NCBI RefSeq assembly: GCF_014297575.1
Contig: NZ_CP060412.1
Coordinates: forward strand, 4,927,030-4,991,029
Origin: Dyella telluris
Lineage (GTDB): Bacteria > Pseudomonadota > Gammaproteobacteria > Xanthomonadales > Rhodanobacteraceae
Reading direction: 5' to 3'
DNA length: 64,000 nt
A program made the translations under genes and the position numbers. Numbering within the stretch: position 1 is the stretch's first letter; the number at the start of each line of letters is the position of its first letter. The notes under the pieces were generated by a model. It was given only the letters and a program-made list of their open reading frames with translations, made no database searches and was not told where the DNA came from. Positions 62,630 to 64,000 of this stretch are shown here, in pieces.

Positions 62630-63925
62630 TCAGGCGGCGTCTCCGCCCTCGCCTGCCGCACGCGGCTGCTTGAGGTTGCCGCGGTAAATCAGGTACGGCT
62701 CGGCCTGGCCTTCGATGACGGCATCGTCCACCACCACCTTGCTGACGTGCTCCAGCGACGGCAGCTCGTACATGGTGTCCAGCAGCACCTGCTCGAGAAT
62801 GGTGCGCAGGCCACGGGCGCCGGTCTTGCGCTTCAGTGCCTTGCGGGCGATGGCCTGCAGGGCTTCCGGGCGGAATTCCAGCTCCACGCCTTCCATTTCG
62901 AACAGCTTCTTGAACTGCTTGGTGACAGCGTTCTTCGGCTCGGTGAGGATTTTCACCAGCGCCGGTTCGTCCAGCTCATCGAGCGTGGCCACCACCGGCA
63001 GACGACCGACGAACTCCGGAATCAGGCCGTAACGCACCAGATCCGACGGCTCGACATCGGCCAGCAGTTTGCCCAGGTTTTCCTTGCGCTCCTTGCTGCG
63101 GACCTCGGCGGAGAAGCCGATGCCCACGGTTTCGGAACGCTGCTGGATCACCTTCTCCAGGCCGGCGAATGCACCGCCGCAGATGAACAGGATGTTCTTG
63201 GTGTCCACCTGCAGGAATTCCTGCTGCGGATGCTTGCGGCCACCCTGCGGCGGCACCGAGGCCAGCGTGCCCTCGATCAGCTTCAGCAGCGCCTGCTGCA
63301 CGCCTTCACCGGACACGTCGCGGGTGATCGACGGGTTCTCGCTCTTGCGCGAGATCTTGTCGATTTCGTCGATGTAGACGATGCCCGACTGCGCCTTGTC
63401 GACGTCGTAGTCGCACTTCTGCAGCAGCTTCTGGATGATGTTTTCCACGTCCTCGCCCACGTAGCCGGCTTCGGTCAGCGTGGTGGCATCGGCGATGGTG
63501 AACGGCACATTGAGCAGGCGGGCCAGCGTTTCGGCCAGCAGCGTCTTGCCCGAACCGGTCGGACCGATCAGGAGGATATTGGACTTGCCCAGCTCGACTT
63601 CATCGCTCTTCTGACGCGACTCCATGCGCTTGTAGTGGTTGTACACGGCCACGGCGAGCGCCTTCTTGGCGCGGGTCTGGCCGACCACGTACTGGTCGAG
63701 CGTTTCCATGATCTCGCGCGGCTTGGGCAGCTGGCTGCGCCCGGAGGCGGCCTTTTCCTCAAGCTCTTCGCGGATGATGTCGTTGCACAGCTCTACGCAC
63801 TCGTCGCAAATGAACACGGACGGACCCGCGATCAGCTTGCGCACTTCATGCTGACTCTTGCCGCAGAAGGAGCAGTAGAGAATCTTGCCGCTGTCGTTGG
63901 AACGGCCCTGCCGGTCGTCGCTCAT
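62630..63925 (-). CDS. clpX: ATP-dependent Clp protease ATP-binding subunit ClpX
   Basis: A 431-residue AAA+ unfoldase for ClpP. The N-terminal zinc-binding domain has CSFCGKS and [10 protein letters not shown]. Walker [17 protein letters not shown] near 122, Walker [10 protein letters not shown], the pore loop YVGEDVE and the sensor-2 [10 protein letters not shown] are present. The IGF-type ClpP contact loop is seen as VGIGFSAE. clpP is expected just outside the window. Full-length with the standard [10 protein letters not shown] start. Confidence 0.97.
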   Translation of the reverse strand: MSDDRQGRSNDSGKILYCSFCGKSQHEVRKLIAGPSVFICDECVELCNDIIREELEEKAASGRSQLPKPREIMETLDQYVVGQTRAKKALAVAVYNHYKRMESRQKSDEVELGKSNILLIGPTGSGKTLLAETLARLLNVPFTIADATTLTEAGYVGEDVENIIQKLLQKCDYDVDKAQSGIVYIDEIDKISRKSENPSITRDVSGEGVQQALLKLIEGTLASVPPQGGRKHPQQEFLQVDTKNILFICGGAFAGLEKVIQQRSETVGIGFSAEVRSKERKENLGKLLADVEPSDLVRYGLIPEFVGRLPVVATLDELDEPALVKILTEPKNAVTKQFKKLFEMEGVELEFRPEALQAIARKALKRKTGARGLRTILEQVLLDTMYELPSLEHVSKVVVDDAVIEGQAEPYLIYRGNLKQPRAAGEGGDAA

Positions 63926-64000
63926 GCCTGGATCCTGCTAGTAAATCGATTGCGGTTTGAGAATAGCACAGCGTTCCGCGTCTGAAGCCAGACGCGGAAC

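Overview
The window is about 64 kb of high-GC chromosomal DNA from a gammaproteobacterium. It most resembles the Xanthomonadales/Lysobacterales, probably Rhodanobacteraceae (Dyella, Luteibacter, Rhodanobacter or similar). That placement is an inference from three things: a rpoE-rseA-mucD cluster with no rseB, a bacterial S10 carboxypeptidase with a Tat-type glycosylasparaginase, and the block order clpX-lon-hupB-ppiD and dnaQ-rnhA-methyltransferase-gloB-mltD. There is no 16S gene to settle it. I see no prophage, insertion sequence, CRISPR array, secretion cluster or defence island. Nearly everything is core or shell genome, densely packed with many 1-8 base overlaps.

Layout. 0-9 kb: S10 carboxypeptidase, two small membrane proteins (DUF4386 and a CPBP protease), a HAD phosphatase, a divergent AraC regulator/zinc alcohol dehydrogenase pair with a candidate operator, a ClC channel with CBS domains and a YdcF-like protein. 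9-15.3 kb, mostly plus strand: an alpha/beta hydrolase, a small exported protein, an ECF sigma factor/anti-sigma pair overlapping an IMPACT-family gene, and an ABC exporter. 15.3-25.2 kb, minus strand: CutC, glycosylasparaginase, cold-shock protein, a salvage/recycling run (methylthioinosine phosphorylase, FMN reductase, Hpt, NagZ, CYTH), RlmD, and a YdbL/YdbH-like pair. 25.2-35 kb: a REC-HPt protein, then the envelope-stress and translation block read leftwards as rpoE-rseA-mucD-lepA-lepB-DUF4845-rnc-era-recO. 35-46 kb: a GGDEF-EAL protein coupled to an orphan 166-aa protein, a FadB/FadJ-like enzyme, DUF2058, SlyX, UDP-glucose dehydrogenase, FKBP isomerase and a CPA2 antiporter. 46-52 kb: tRNA-Ala/Glu/Asp, DUF1249, divergent ppsR and ppsA, a second signal peptidase, tRNA-Ser with an unusual palindrome and a run of hairpins. 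52-64 kb: PP2C phosphatase, dnaQ, rnhA, methyltransferase, gloB, mltD, ppiD, tRNA-Asp, tRNA-Val, hupB, lon, clpX.

How the genes work together. Envelope homeostasis recurs: RpoE/RseA/MucD, PpiD, FKBP, two signal peptidases, NagZ and MltD for wall recycling, and the YdbH-like protein for probable intermembrane lipid traffic. Cytoplasmic protein quality control ends the window (Lon, ClpX). Central carbon control is represented by PpsA and its regulator PpsR.

No clearly new multi-gene system is visible. The signals most worth following are: the hairpin run beside tRNA-Ser; the 23-bp palindrome that uses the tRNA-Ser 3' end; the 166-aa YCF46-N-like protein fused by spacing to a c-di-GMP enzyme; a lipobox-bearing YdbL next to a YdbH-like protein with no YnbE; the 21-bp-spaced AraC operator; and a sigma-E-type autoregulatory promoter at rpoE. 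Starts were chosen by hand from ribosome-binding sites and homologous N-termini, so several differ from the longest open frame.
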